Source of the DNA: Sporosarcina trichiuri
GTDB taxonomy: Bacteria > Bacillota > Bacilli > Bacillales_A > Planococcaceae
Length of the DNA: 64,000 nt
Assembly (NCBI RefSeq): GCF_030406775.1
Contig: NZ_CP129119.1
Coordinates: 1-64,000 of the forward strand
Direction of reading: 5' to 3'
This document shows positions 42,534 through 51,453 of the stretch, in pieces. The notes below the pieces were generated by a model. That model was not told where the DNA came from. It did no database searches and saw nothing but the letters and a program-made list of their open reading frames with translations. Position 1 is the first letter of the stretch; each line of letters starts with the position of its first letter. The translations under genes and the position numbers were made by a program.

Positions 42534-42785
42534 ATGACAGCTGATAAGCTGAAACAGTATATCGGATTGTTCGGAGGGCTGCTGTCGGCAGTCCTTTTGT
42601 TTTTGGGGACTCTCAATGTCCAGTTTGAGTGGTTCAACGTGGACAGCATCGATGCCTTTATCGGGGTGCTGATTGCTGCCGTACCATTCATCTTGTTGAT
42701 TTACGGTGTGTACAAGAACAGCTACATCGTGACGGATAAAGCGAAGAAGCAGGAGAACGAACTGAAGCGCAGGGGGTTGAAGTGA
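42534..42785 (+). CDS. Holin (SPP1 type)
   Basis: ATG 42534 behind AAAGGAGTGAGGA gives 83 residues with two transmembrane helices (LFGGLLSAVLLFLGTLNV and FIGVLIAAVPFILLIYGVY) and a Lys/Arg-rich C-terminus, the Phage_holin_4-like SPP1 pattern. It would open the membrane for endolysin release. The endolysin starts 2 bases after its stop. Confidence 0.85.
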   Translation: MTADKLKQYIGLFGGLLSAVLLFLGTLNVQFEWFNVDSIDAFIGVLIAAVPFILLIYGVYKNSYIVTDKAKKQENELKRRGLK

Positions 42786-42786
42786 G

Positions 42787-43707
42787 ATGCTCACAATCAA
42801 AAATCATCTCGTCACACCATCCATCGCCAGCCGGGTGACATCGCCTGGCCGCAACACCTGCGAGTACATCACCGTCCACGAGACAGACAACACAAGCCGC
42901 GGAGCAGACGCAAACGCTCACGCCCGGCTGCAGGCGTCCGGAAACAGCCGGCAGGCATCCTGGCACATCACTGTGGACGACAAGCAGGCCATCCGCTCAT
43001 TCGACGACTCGGCCATCTGCTGGCATGCCGGAGCAAAGGCGCCGCGGGTATCCGGCAATCCACGCTCGATCGGCATCGAAATCTGCGTCAATGCGGGTGG
43101 TAACTATGGACAGGCTGTTGAAAATGCCGCGCAAGTGGTCGCGCAGCTGATGCAGGCGCACAATATCCCGATCGGGAAAGTCGTGCAGCATAATCACTGG
43201 TCCGGCAAAAACTGTCCGCGGCACTTACGGGCGGACGACCGTGCAGTCAGCTGGGGTAACTTTAAGAGCAAGGTGTCAGCGTACCTATCCGGCAGCACAT
43301 CCACAGCGGCCACAGGCGGCGCTTGGCACATCGAGTACGGCGACAGTGGGGCGAGAGTGCTCGAACTGCAAAAGGCGCTGAATACGCTCGGCTACAAGGT
43401 CGCAGAGGACAGCCAGTTCGGTCCTTCGTTGAAAGCGGCACTGATGGCCTGGCAGAAGGCCGAGGGGCTGACGATCGATGGTATGTACGGACCGACCGGA
43501 CAGAAGAAGATGGCCGAATGCCTGGCCGCGAAAAAGAAGGAGGAGACTCCATTGAGCGAACAGAAAAATGCCGCACCGTCAAAGTCACTGGCTGCAGACG
43601 TAGCCCGCGCGAAGGAACTGGGCATCACAGACGGCACATACCCGCATCGCCCGGCGACCCGCGAGGAAGTGGCCGCGATGATCGTGCGTGCCGTTGATAA
43701 GAAGTAA
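42787..43707 (+). CDS. Endolysin: amidase_2 with peptidoglycan-binding domain
   Basis: A 306-residue N-acetylmuramoyl-L-alanine amidase. Catalytic domain at about 10-150: YITVHETDN, SWHITVDD, WHAG and HNHWSGKNCPRHLR supply zinc ligands and the active site. A PG_binding_1 domain follows (GDSGARVLELQKALNTLGYK). The last 40 residues (RAKELGITDGTYPHRPATRE) look like part of an SLH-type motif. It cleaves host peptidoglycan at lysis. No signal peptide, so it depends on the holin. Confidence 0.92.
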   Translation: MLTIKNHLVTPSIASRVTSPGRNTCEYITVHETDNTSRGADANAHARLQASGNSRQASWHITVDDKQAIRSFDDSAICWHAGAKAPRVSGNPRSIGIEICVNAGGNYGQAVENAAQVVAQLMQAHNIPIGKVVQHNHWSGKNCPRHLRADDRAVSWGNFKSKVSAYLSGSTSTAATGGAWHIEYGDSGARVLELQKALNTLGYKVAEDSQFGPSLKAALMAWQKAEGLTIDGMYGPTGQKKMAECLAAKKKEETPLSEQKNAAPSKSLAADVARAKELGITDGTYPHRPATREEVAAMIVRAVDKK

Positions 43708-43712
43708 ACAGG

Positions 43713-43758
43713 AAAGCCCTCTCATCCATATCGGACGGGAGGGCTTTTTTTTTTTATT
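43713..43758. terminator. Terminator between endolysin and the convergent gene
   Basis: Stem AAAGCCCTC/GAGGGCTTT (43713-43721; 43739-43747) with a 17-base loop and an 11-T tract; the A-rich left side may also serve the convergent minus-strand gene that ends at 43754. Confidence 0.8.
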
Positions 43759-44377
43759 TATTCCATTGCCGTATCACAAACTCACTCACCGTATCCTGCA
43801 CCCGCTCCGCACCGACTCGCACCTCATCCACGAGATAGGAGAGCAGGGCTGCATACGAGATTCGCTCACTATACGGATTGTCGGCATTGATGTACTTCAG
43901 CACTCGCCGCAGGTCCCGCATCCGTTCCTCATCCACATTCTCTTCCAGGTAACTCCGCACGAAGTCATTGACGAAATCCACATCCCGCACCGTCGCATCG
44001 ATCAGCAGGGCAGCCGCGCGGGAGACAGAGCAGCCCATCGCATAGGCGACACCCTCCAGATCGTTGTACATATCCTGCGTCACTCGCGTGGAGATGCGGA
44101 CCGTCTTCCCGGATGCACCCCGGCGACCGACCGGCACTCGGTCTGGATCGCCCAAGTAAACGACCTGCCCAACGCGGACATCCCTCAAAAAATATTGCGA
44201 CAGGTGACTGAGTGGCCGTTTGCGTTTGGACCCGTCCAGCAGCACCGCTTCGATGACATCCTTGACCGGGGTATCCGTGATGAACGACAGGCGATAGATG
44301 CAGTCACGCAAATCGAGGGGCACTGTCGGTTTGACATCCCTCTTCTTATCGCTGCGGATCTTCCTCTCCCCCACCAC
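43754..44377 (-). CDS. Ribbon-helix-helix-like DNA-binding protein
   Basis: A 207-residue protein on the minus strand, GTG start behind GAGGAGGAAAAG. TVRISTRVTQDMYNDLEGVA followed by MGCSVSRAAALLIDATVRDV (residues about 92-132) looks like a ribbon-helix-helix DNA-binding unit. The N-terminus is Lys/Arg-rich. It is read towards the lysis genes, divergent from parM. Possible roles: plasmid-type copy or partition control, or repressor of the par cassette. Family uncertain. Confidence 0.6.
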   Translation of the reverse strand: MVGERKIRSDKKRDVKPTVPLDLRDCIYRLSFITDTPVKDVIEAVLLDGSKRKRPLSHLSQYFLRDVRVGQVVYLGDPDRVPVGRRGASGKTVRISTRVTQDMYNDLEGVAYAMGCSVSRAAALLIDATVRDVDFVNDFVRSYLEENVDEERMRDLRRVLKYINADNPYSERISYAALLSYLVDEVRVGAERVQDTVSEFVIRQWNK

Positions 44378-44465
44378 TTTTCCTCCTCAAATCACGTTTT
44401 ATTCCCTGTACAGTGTCCTTGTGTACCAGGGATATCACTATACGGCAGCAGGGGAGGGGATATGC

Positions 44466-44555
44466 TCACTTCTTTGGTTTCTTCTTTTTCTTCAGCGGAA
44501 TGCCATATTTGTTGGCGTTCTTGATGATAGTTGCTGCCGTTTCCTTCTTACTCAT
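44466..44555 (-). CDS. 29-residue basic peptide
   Basis: On the minus strand, an ATG behind AAAAGGAGTGATCGG opens 29 codons: SKKETAATIIKNANKYGIPL followed by a run of Lys. The strong ribosome site supports it as a gene. The basic tail suggests nucleic-acid binding or a toxin-like peptide, but nothing specific can be said. Confidence 0.5.
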   Translation of the reverse strand: MSKKETAATIIKNANKYGIPLKKKKKPKK

Positions 44556-44621
44556 GCCGATCACTCCTTTTCGAGTAATCTGCCCTGTCCAGGAATATTT
44601 TATACACGGCTGCCGTAGGAT

Positions 44622-44680
44622 GTATTACCAACGCAATACACAGCAGCCGGCAGGGGCCGGATTTATTACCTGCGTAATAC
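44622..44680 (+). promoter_or_regulatory. Paired operator-like palindromes before parM (candidate parC)
   Basis: Two related sites 41 bases apart: GTATTACCAACGCAATAC (44622-44639) and TTATTACCTGCGTAATAC (44663-44680); the second contains the perfect TATTAC-CTGC-GTAATA (44664-44679). They end 16 bases before the parM start. In ParMRC systems ParR binds repeats upstream of parM to form the centromere and repress transcription; that role is by analogy. Confidence 0.55.
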
Positions 44681-44696
44681 ATGGGAGGTTTTATAG

Positions 44697-45557
44697 ATGA
44701 GCAAATTGATCCTCGGCATCGATGCTGGCAACCACACCGCAAAGGTAGCAGGGCCATATGGGATGGACTCGTATCGCACAGCAATCTGTGACTGGTTCGA
44801 GCGAGACATCGTAGAGTCGCACGGCGCGGACGATATGGAGTTTGAAATTGACGGCCGAAGAGGGTACGCGGGCACCATCGCTGTTTACGAAGATGAGTTC
44901 GGCGGAACAGGGATGTACGGTGACACAAAAGCACATGAGGACACAAAGATTCGTGTGCTGCTCGCCATCTATCGATACGGCCAGAAGTACGGAATCGACA
45001 TTTCAGAAGTTGCGGTAGTAACGGGGCAGCCGATCGTCTCGCATAAACCGGCCGAGAAGACGGCCATATCGGAAATGCTCACAGGAACGCACAGCCTGAC
45101 TGTCAATGGGTACGAGACAGCTATCACCATTACTGATGTCGGCATAGCAGCAGAGGGGGCAGGGGCGTTCTGGGCGGCTCCTGCAGGTGGCACAATCCGT
45201 GTGATCGATGTCGGCAGCGGTACGGTCAATGCGGCCAGTATCGTCGATAAACGGTACATCAACAATGCCAGTGATACGTTCAACTTTGGTATGGAAACGG
45301 TCAACAACAAAAACGATCTGGCCGCAGTTGCCCGTGCGATCGCGCGAAACACGTCCCGGCTAAAGTGGCACCGCAATGATCGTGTGCTGTTGTGTGGAGG
45401 GATTGCGGCGGATCTGTACCCCCACATCCAGACGCACTATGGGGCCGCCGAATTGATGCATCCTGTGTTGCAGGAGGGTAATCATGTAACGGTCGCAGAA
45501 CCTGTCTTCGCAAACGCCATCGGTTTCTACAAGCTAGCCCGGATGAGTTTTGCATGA
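44697..45557 (+). CDS. parM: ParM-like actin ATPase for DNA segregation
   Basis: A 286-residue actin/Hsp70-fold protein. Phosphate motif 1 is ILGIDAGNHTAKVAG (residues 4-18), phosphate motif 2 is IRVIDVGSGTVNAAS (about 167-181) and the adenosine motif is VLLCGGIAADL (about 234). ParM filaments push plasmid copies apart; phage versions position phage DNA. It ends in an ATGA overlap with parR. Together they form a plasmid-type segregation cassette at the prophage end. Confidence 0.85.
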   Translation: MSKLILGIDAGNHTAKVAGPYGMDSYRTAICDWFERDIVESHGADDMEFEIDGRRGYAGTIAVYEDEFGGTGMYGDTKAHEDTKIRVLLAIYRYGQKYGIDISEVAVVTGQPIVSHKPAEKTAISEMLTGTHSLTVNGYETAITITDVGIAAEGAGAFWAAPAGGTIRVIDVGSGTVNAASIVDKRYINNASDTFNFGMETVNNKNDLAAVARAIARNTSRLKWHRNDRVLLCGGIAADLYPHIQTHYGAAELMHPVLQEGNHVTVAEPVFANAIGFYKLARMSFA

Positions 45558-45793
45558 GTCGGCGGATCAAGCCGGTCAGTTTTAGCCTGGTCAGCGAGTA
45601 CGATGCCCGACTGCTTGCCTATGCAGAGGATCCAGCACGGGGGAATTTTAGTCAGTATGTCAAGCGGCTCATAGATGCTGATATATCTAAAGGGTCCCAG
45701 TCGGCGGAGATGGTTGCTGCGGTTGCACCTCCGGCCCGTCCGGCACCGGTTGCCCAGGAGGATGATCGAGATGCGATGAGTGGGTTTCTATAG
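45554..45793 (+). CDS. parR: ParR-like centromere-binding protein
   Basis: A 79-residue protein translationally coupled to parM. The first 50 residues (KPVSFSLVSEYDARLLAYAE, then SQYVKRLIDADI) match a ribbon-helix-helix DNA-binding domain as in ParR; the rest is an Ala/Pro linker with an acidic end that could contact the ParM filament. It should bind repeats near parM. Confidence 0.75.
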   Translation: MSRRIKPVSFSLVSEYDARLLAYAEDPARGNFSQYVKRLIDADISKGSQSAEMVAAVAPPARPAPVAQEDDRDAMSGFL

Positions 45794-45797
45794 GAAA

Positions 45798-45823
45798 AAG
45801 CCGTCTGCTTATGCAAACGGCTT
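45798..45823 (+). other. Hairpin after parR; candidate prophage-chromosome junction region
   Basis: The inverted repeat AAGCCGT/ACGGCTT (45798-45804; 45817-45823) lies just after parR but lacks a T tract. The gap 45794-46115 contains this hairpin, the terminator at 45943, and no gene. The attachment site may be in this gap, but with only one end visible it cannot be located. Confidence 0.4.
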
Positions 45824-45942
45824 GTCGAAATATGTTGCTGGAAAGTGTCAACACATGTCGAGTGCGTGGCCCGGATCGAGCTGCGGTAAATCGTCGTCAG
45901 CAGGGTGATGAGATTCGTTTAAGTCGTAAGATGTATATGCAG

Positions 45943-45973
45943 TCCTCCAGGCGAATCAGCCTGGAGGATTTTT
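45943..45973. terminator. Intrinsic terminator
   Basis: Perfect 10-bp stem TCCTCCAGGC/GCCTGGAGGA (45943-45952; 45959-45968), 6-base loop, five T. It could belong to a host gene interrupted or displaced by the prophage. Confidence 0.8.
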
Positions 45974-46115
45974 AGTTTCAATTTATGAAACAGAAATATG
46001 CTCGATTTCTACCGTCTGGTCTGCCCCATTAAGCACCATCCGCTCAAGTCATGAAACCGATATGGTAGGGTATACAGAAACGAATGATTAAACATGAAGG
46101 GAACGGGATCAATCC

Positions 46116-48386
46116 ATGGCAAATGCCAAAGACGAAATCATCCTCAAAGGGCTCAAAGAAAACAATCTGAAAAACATCGACCTGACGATACCGAAAGAGA
46201 AGATCGTCGTGTTCACCGGGCTGTCCGGTTCCGGCAAGAGCTCGGTCGTGTTCGATACACTGGCGACGGAAAGCCGGCGGCAGATGACGATGAACTACCC
46301 GCTCTATGTCCGGAACCAGATGCCGCGGTACGAACGGCCGCAGGCGGATCTGATGCAGAATTTGAGCCCGGTCGTCGTCGTGGAGCAGAAGCCGATCGGC
46401 AGCAGCACCCGGTCGACGGTCGGGACGTACATGGATATCCATCCGCTGATCCGGCTGCTGTTTTCGCGGATCGGCCAGCCGGCGATCGGGTCCGCGACGG
46501 ACTTCTCGAGCCAGAGCTCGTTCGGACGGTGCCCGGAGTGCAAAGGGTTCGGCCAAGTCGTCGCGCCGGACGTCAACAAGCTCGTCGATTTCAATAAATC
46601 GCTGCGGGAACGTGCGGTGCAGTTCAAGCCATTGTCGCCGACCGGCTGGCAGGGCCACTGGATGATGACATGCGGACTGTTCGACCCCGATCTGCCGCTG
46701 AAGGACTATCCGGAGGAGACGCTTGAACTGTTCCTCTACGGTCCGCCGGAAGGGGAACGGGTCAATGCGCCGTTCCATACGAAGGACGGCCCGCACAAAG
46801 CCGATTGGGACGGCCTGCTGCCGCGCTTCACACGGGTGTACATCAACCGGGATATCTCCAAGCTGAAAACGCTGACCGAAGAGGATGTCCTCGCGATGAC
46901 GACCCAGGCTCCGTGCAAGACGTGTCAGGGATCCGGCCTTAATCCGGAAGTGCTGGCCAGTAAAATCAACGGCCTGAACATCGCGGACTACGACCAGCTC
47001 GAGCTGCCGGAACTCCTCCGGGAACTCGAGGCCATCCAGGAGCCGATGGGGAAATCGATCGCTCGGCAGGCAATTCCGTACGTGACACAGCTGATCGACA
47101 TGGGCTTGGGCTATCTGAGCCTTTCCCGGAAAATGGCTACGCTGTCTGGCGGGGAAGGCCAGCGGGTGAAGATTGCCCGCCATCTTGGCAGCAGCCTGAA
47201 CAATATGACGTATATCTTCGATGAACCGAGCGCGGGACTCCATCCGAGTGAAGGGGAGCTGCTGATCCACATGCTGCAGCGCATCAAACAGCAGCATAAT
47301 ACCGTCATCGTCATCGAACACAACCTGGCTGTCATCCAGATGGCGGATGAAATCATCGAGATGGGGCCGGGTGCCGGCGCGAATGGCGGGGAAGTGATCT
47401 ACGCAGGTCCTCTCGCAGGCATGACGGAGTCCCCGACCGCACTCGCACTGCAGCACAAACTGAGGGTCAACGGACACCCGAGGGAGCGGACGGGCAGCTA
47501 TTCCATCCAGGGAGCGTCGACCAACAATCTGCGGAACGTGGACATCCGGATTCCAAAAGGCGTCTTTGTCTCGGTCTGCGGAGTCTCCGGTTCGGGGAAA
47601 AGTTCCTTGATACTCGACGCCTTCAAAAGCCGTTATCCCGAATCGATCACCGTGGGGCAAGGCGGGATCGGAACCTCCAGCCGTTCCACGATGGCGACGT
47701 ACATGGGCATTATGGATGACATTCGCCACACATTCGCAAAAGCGACGGGGCAGCCGGCGGGACTGTTCAGCTTCAACTCACTCGGCGCCTGTCCCGTCTG
47801 CAAAGGGAAGGGTGTGCTGACGCCGGAAGTGGCGTTTGCGGATCCAGTGACGATTCCTTGTGAAGCGTGCGGCGGCACTAGATACTCGGACGAAGCGCTG
47901 TCCTACCGGTATGAAGGGAAAAACATCATCGAAATCCTGGCTTTGACAATCGACGAAGCCGGTGACTATTTCACGCAGCCGAAGATCCTGAACCGGGTGA
48001 AGACGCTCCGAGATGTCGGACTCGGCTACCTGACGCTCGGCCAGACGACCAGTTCCCTGAGCGGCGGGGAGATCCAGCGGCTCAAGCTCGCGAGCCAGCT
48101 GCAGAAGGAAGGCCAGATCTATTTGCTGGATGAACCTTCGTCCGGATTGCACGCAGACGACCGGGAGAAACTGCTCGACGTCTTTCAGAAGCTTGTGGAG
48201 CGGGGGAACACGGTCATCATCATCGAACACAATCTGGACCTGCTCGCAGCGAGCGACTGGATCATCGAGATGGGTCCCGGCGGCGGCAAACAAGGCGGCT
48301 CCGTAATGTTTGAAGGAACTCCGGCCGACATGCTGAAAGCGGACACAGCCACGGCAAGATGGCTGCGGGAAGCTGTGGAGGCATAA
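46116..48386 (+). CDS. Class II UvrA-like ABC ATPase
   Basis: A 756-residue protein with two ABC ATPase halves. Walker A: GLSGSGKSS (about residue 36) and GVSGSGKSS (about 489). Signature: LSGGEGQR and LSGGEIQR. Zinc clusters: CPECKGFG, CKTCQGSG, CPVCKGKG. It is about 200 residues shorter than UvrA and lacks the UvrB-binding region, as in UvrA2/DrrC-like proteins linked with drug or DNA-damage tolerance. First chromosomal gene after the prophage. Confidence 0.85.
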   Translation: MANAKDEIILKGLKENNLKNIDLTIPKEKIVVFTGLSGSGKSSVVFDTLATESRRQMTMNYPLYVRNQMPRYERPQADLMQNLSPVVVVEQKPIGSSTRSTVGTYMDIHPLIRLLFSRIGQPAIGSATDFSSQSSFGRCPECKGFGQVVAPDVNKLVDFNKSLRERAVQFKPLSPTGWQGHWMMTCGLFDPDLPLKDYPEETLELFLYGPPEGERVNAPFHTKDGPHKADWDGLLPRFTRVYINRDISKLKTLTEEDVLAMTTQAPCKTCQGSGLNPEVLASKINGLNIADYDQLELPELLRELEAIQEPMGKSIARQAIPYVTQLIDMGLGYLSLSRKMATLSGGEGQRVKIARHLGSSLNNMTYIFDEPSAGLHPSEGELLIHMLQRIKQQHNTVIVIEHNLAVIQMADEIIEMGPGAGANGGEVIYAGPLAGMTESPTALALQHKLRVNGHPRERTGSYSIQGASTNNLRNVDIRIPKGVFVSVCGVSGSGKSSLILDAFKSRYPESITVGQGGIGTSSRSTMATYMGIMDDIRHTFAKATGQPAGLFSFNSLGACPVCKGKGVLTPEVAFADPVTIPCEACGGTRYSDEALSYRYEGKNIIEILALTIDEAGDYFTQPKILNRVKTLRDVGLGYLTLGQTTSSLSGGEIQRLKLASQLQKEGQIYLLDEPSSGLHADDREKLLDVFQKLVERGNTVIIIEHNLDLLAASDWIIEMGPGGGKQGGSVMFEGTPADMLKADTATARWLREAVEA

Positions 48387-48546
48387 GGTTGATGGTGATG
48401 CGAGAGGGATCTTTCACTTTTTCATTCCATAAATTGAAAATTTACATTGCGTCCCGGATGAATGTGGCGTACTATGGTTTTTATGCGGTTGCTCAGGTAA
48501 ATCCTGTGATATCCGTATAAAATACCATATACAGGGGTTTATATTA

Positions 48547-49572
48547 ATGAAAAGACTAAACTATTTGATTTTATCGGCAATGATGATCTTGCTGGCCGGC
48601 TGTACCGATTCAGGAGATACGATGCAATCGGACGAGCAGAAGATTTCACAAGAGCAGACGGCCGCCGTAACAAATACAGATCAAAACGAAACACCCGTTA
48701 CAGCTCCTGCGGAGGAGCCGGCTTCCGGTGAACCGGAAGAGGAAGAACCTGCAGCAGAAGAGCCCAAAGCGGAGGAACCGCCCGCCCAGCCGGAAGAGGA
48801 ACGGTTCGCCGGATACCACCTGATCGACGTTGACGGCGGAGACCTCTCGGGGACACGTGAACCGAATACGGTCGTCGATATCGGATACGGGGACCGGGAA
48901 TATTGGGGATTCACGAACGAACATGGGCAGCTGGTGCGTGTCACGGCGGACGAGATTATCCCGCAGGACGACAGCAACGAATCGGTAACATCATCCGGCA
49001 GATATTATTCCGATGAAGCCAAGGTCCCTGGCGTGGAAAGTCCCGTGCTGGATGAAGGGCATGTCATCGCCGATTCCCTGGGCGGCGTCTCCAATGCGTA
49101 TAACATCACCCCGCAGGACAGTGTGCTCAACCGGCATGGCGACCAGGCCTATATGGAAAAAGTGATCCGTACAGCGGGCGGTGCGACGGACTTCGAAGCG
49201 ATCATCACCTACCCGGATACGGAGACCCAGATCCCATCCCATTACCATTACACCTATACGGTGAAAGGCAACCAGGTCACCGAGGATTTTGACAATGAAA
49301 ACCCGGACAGTGTGAACGAATCGCTCGGATTGACGGGCAATGGCGGGACGGCACCGAAAAACGAATCACAGCCATCTGCTCCATCCACGCCTTCGGCACC
49401 AGCTGCCCCTTCTTCCGAAGAAGGGGATCTCTCCAGCGTGGACGCAAACGGGAACGGCATGGTGACCATCGCCGAAGCGAAAGCGGCCGGCTTCAGTATG
49501 CCGATCACGAGCGACCACTGGTTATACAAATACATGCGGGACAACGACCACGACGGCATGGTGGGAGAATGA
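48547..49572 (+). CDS. Secreted lipoprotein with nuclease-like and EF-hand-like parts
   Basis: A 341-residue lipoprotein: signal peptide with lipobox LLAGC (Cys 19), then a Glu/Pro/Ala linker to about residue 80. The central domain has DEGHVIADSLGG followed by NAYNITPQDSVLNRHGD, as in His-Asn type DNA/RNA non-specific endonucleases; the usual Arg/Asp before GH is partly changed (DEGH). The end holds VDANGNGMVTIAEAKAAGF and a DNDHDGMVGE, which look like calcium-binding loops. Probably cell-envelope nuclease. No clear promoter seen. Confidence 0.75.
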   Translation: MKRLNYLILSAMMILLAGCTDSGDTMQSDEQKISQEQTAAVTNTDQNETPVTAPAEEPASGEPEEEEPAAEEPKAEEPPAQPEEERFAGYHLIDVDGGDLSGTREPNTVVDIGYGDREYWGFTNEHGQLVRVTADEIIPQDDSNESVTSSGRYYSDEAKVPGVESPVLDEGHVIADSLGGVSNAYNITPQDSVLNRHGDQAYMEKVIRTAGGATDFEAIITYPDTETQIPSHYHYTYTVKGNQVTEDFDNENPDSVNESLGLTGNGGTAPKNESQPSAPSTPSAPAAPSSEEGDLSSVDANGNGMVTIAEAKAAGFSMPITSDHWLYKYMRDNDHDGMVGE

Positions 49573-49663
49573 TCGATGCTGCTCTGCAAACCGCAAGCCG
49601 GGAACCGGTGACGGATCCGGGTGACACGACTGCTGAGGAAACACGATGAATATAAACATATAT

Positions 49664-49693
49664 GCCGCCTGGCTGCAGTCCAGGCGGCCTTTT
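49664..49693 (+). terminator. Intrinsic terminator
   Basis: Stem GCCGCCTGG/CCAGGCGGC (49664-49672; 49680-49688), 7-base loop, then CTTTTC. It lies in the 363-bp gap 49573-49935, in which I see no other feature. Confidence 0.7.
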
Positions 49694-49935
49694 CAGTTCC
49701 TATAACCTCTGCCAATACAGCTGGACATACAGAAAATTGCAGTCTGAAGGTTTGCAGGAGGGCGCTGTGTGGAACACTATACTACTGGCGCGGAATTCGC
49801 TAAGCGGAATGACGGTATCCTGTTACTGGTTCTTATTACATATGTTTCAAACCAGGACTTCTGTAAACCGCCCGACTGCCTGGGGCAGGCGCGAAGGCGT
49901 GCGAAATCTGATGGATAGAGAATAGGGGAATTCAA

Positions 49936-51453
49936 TTGCACATAACAAACGTATTCTGGTACGCGGTCGCCATCTGTATGGCGATTGTCATCTGGGGGTT
50001 CGTAGCCCCTGACAATCTTAATAGCATCACCAGCCAGGCGACGGCACTCATCTCCAATGATTTCGGCTGGTTCTACACACTGGTCATCATCGCCCTCATC
50101 AGCTTCTGCATCTATATGATGTTTTCGAAGTACGGCAATGTCAAACTCGGTAAGGACAATGACGAACCCGACTTCAGCCTGATGGCGTGGTTCGCCATGC
50201 TGTTCAGTGCGGGAATGGGCATCGGCCTGATGTTCTTTACGACGGCGGAAACCATTTCGCATGCGTTCATTCAGTCACCGAACGGAGAGCCGGGTTCCGA
50301 ACAGGCTGTCCTCGACTCGCTGCAATATGCGTTTCTCCACTGGGGCTTCCATGGATGGGGGCTGTATGCGGTCGTCGCGATGATTTTCGCGTATTTCAAG
50401 TTCCGTGTCGGCGCACCGGGGCTGGTCAGTGCGACACTTGAACCGCTGCTCGGACAGAAACTGATGCGCGGCACGCTGGGACAGATCATCGATACCCTTG
50501 CCGTCTTCGCCACGGTTGTCGGTGTGGCGTCCACTCTCGGCTTCGGCTCCGCGCAGATCAACAGCGGGCTGACATTCCTGTTCGATGCCCCGAACACGTT
50601 CTGGTTCCAGATGATCATTCTCGGTATCGCGACCGTCACATTCATCGCATCCGCCTGGTCGGGTCTCGGCAACGGCATCAAACACCTCAGCACCATCAAT
50701 CTGTGGCTTGCGGGCATTTTGCTGGTGCTGCTGTTCGTCGTCGGCCCGACAGTCTACATCATGAATATTTCCGTCACCTCATTCGGCAATTACATCAGCC
50801 ATTTTGTCCAGATGAGCTTCGACTTGAAGCCGGTCAATGTCACCCAGCGCGGTTTCGTGAATGACTGGACGCTCTTCTACTGGGCCTGGTGGATCTCCTG
50901 GGCGCCATTCGTCGGAATGTTCATCGCCCGGGTATCGAAAGGCCGCACAATCCGGCAATTCATCATCGGCGTGCTGGTCGCACCGACACTCGTGACCTTC
51001 ATCTTTTTCGGGGTGTTCGGCGGCTCGGCGTTGAATGTGCAGATGAACGGCATTGCGAAATTATCCGAGCTGGCGACGGAAACCGTCACGTTCGGCATGT
51101 ACACCCATTATCCGATGACCTCGGTCCTGTCGCTGCTGACCGTTGTGGTCATCGCGATCTTCTTCATCACCTCCGCGGATTCCGCGACATTCGTCCTCGG
51201 CATGTTCACCACGGGCGGACAGCTGAATCCGTCGAACGTCGTCAAGATCGCCTGGGGGCTGCTGTTATCGGGCATGGCGGCGATCGTCCTGTACTCCGGC
51301 GGCATCCAAGGGTTCCAGAACATGCTGATCATTGCGGCACTGCCATTCTCTTTGATATTGATCATGATGGTCATTGCTTTTTACAGAACCATCAGGGAGA
51401 ATGAAGGACGGAGACTGCGAACGACATCTATGGAAAGGCGTGAGAAAAAATGA
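49936..51453 (+). CDS. BCCT family betaine/carnitine/choline transporter
   Basis: A 505-residue protein with about 12 transmembrane helices. The BCCT signature is FYWAWWISWAPFVGMFIARVSKGR split here as FYWAWWISWAPFVGMF and IARVSKGRT (about residue 315), and the glycine-rich GMGIGLMFF lies in helix 3 region. Such carriers import compatible solutes with sodium or protons. TTG start behind GGGGAATTCAA. Overlaps the next gene by 4 bases. Confidence 0.92.
   Translation: MHITNVFWYAVAICMAIVIWGFVAPDNLNSITSQATALISNDFGWFYTLVIIALISFCIYMMFSKYGNVKLGKDNDEPDFSLMAWFAMLFSAGMGIGLMFFTTAETISHAFIQSPNGEPGSEQAVLDSLQYAFLHWGFHGWGLYAVVAMIFAYFKFRVGAPGLVSATLEPLLGQKLMRGTLGQIIDTLAVFATVVGVASTLGFGSAQINSGLTFLFDAPNTFWFQMIILGIATVTFIASAWSGLGNGIKHLSTINLWLAGILLVLLFVVGPTVYIMNISVTSFGNYISHFVQMSFDLKPVNVTQRGFVNDWTLFYWAWWISWAPFVGMFIARVSKGRTIRQFIIGVLVAPTLVTFIFFGVFGGSALNVQMNGIAKLSELATETVTFGMYTHYPMTSVLSLLTVVVIAIFFITSADSATFVLGMFTTGGQLNPSNVVKIAWGLLLSGMAAIVLYSGGIQGFQNMLIIAALPFSLILIMMVIAFYRTIRENEGRRLRTTSMERREKK

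Larger units (their letters stand above)
1..45793 (+). mobile_element. Contractile-tailed prophage with DGR and ParMR (left end outside window)
   Basis: Nearly all genes from 1 to 43.7 kb are on the + strand and follow phage order: replication, terminase, portal, capsid, sheath/tube, tape measure, baseplate, fibre, lysis. Sheath and tube genes make it a myovirus; the tail module resembles Bacillus PBSX (Xkd) while portal and holin are SPP1-like. No integrase or repressor is visible, so they must lie to the left, and no att repeat can be defined from one end. The right boundary is placed after parR because chromosomal genes begin at 46.1 kb; this is an inference. Confidence 0.9.

Noticed and set aside
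46044..47729. A 561-codon open frame on the minus strand
   Set aside because: It lies entirely opposite the UvrA-like gene, which has clear ABC motifs. High GC content produces long antisense frames; there is no ribosome site or known domain.
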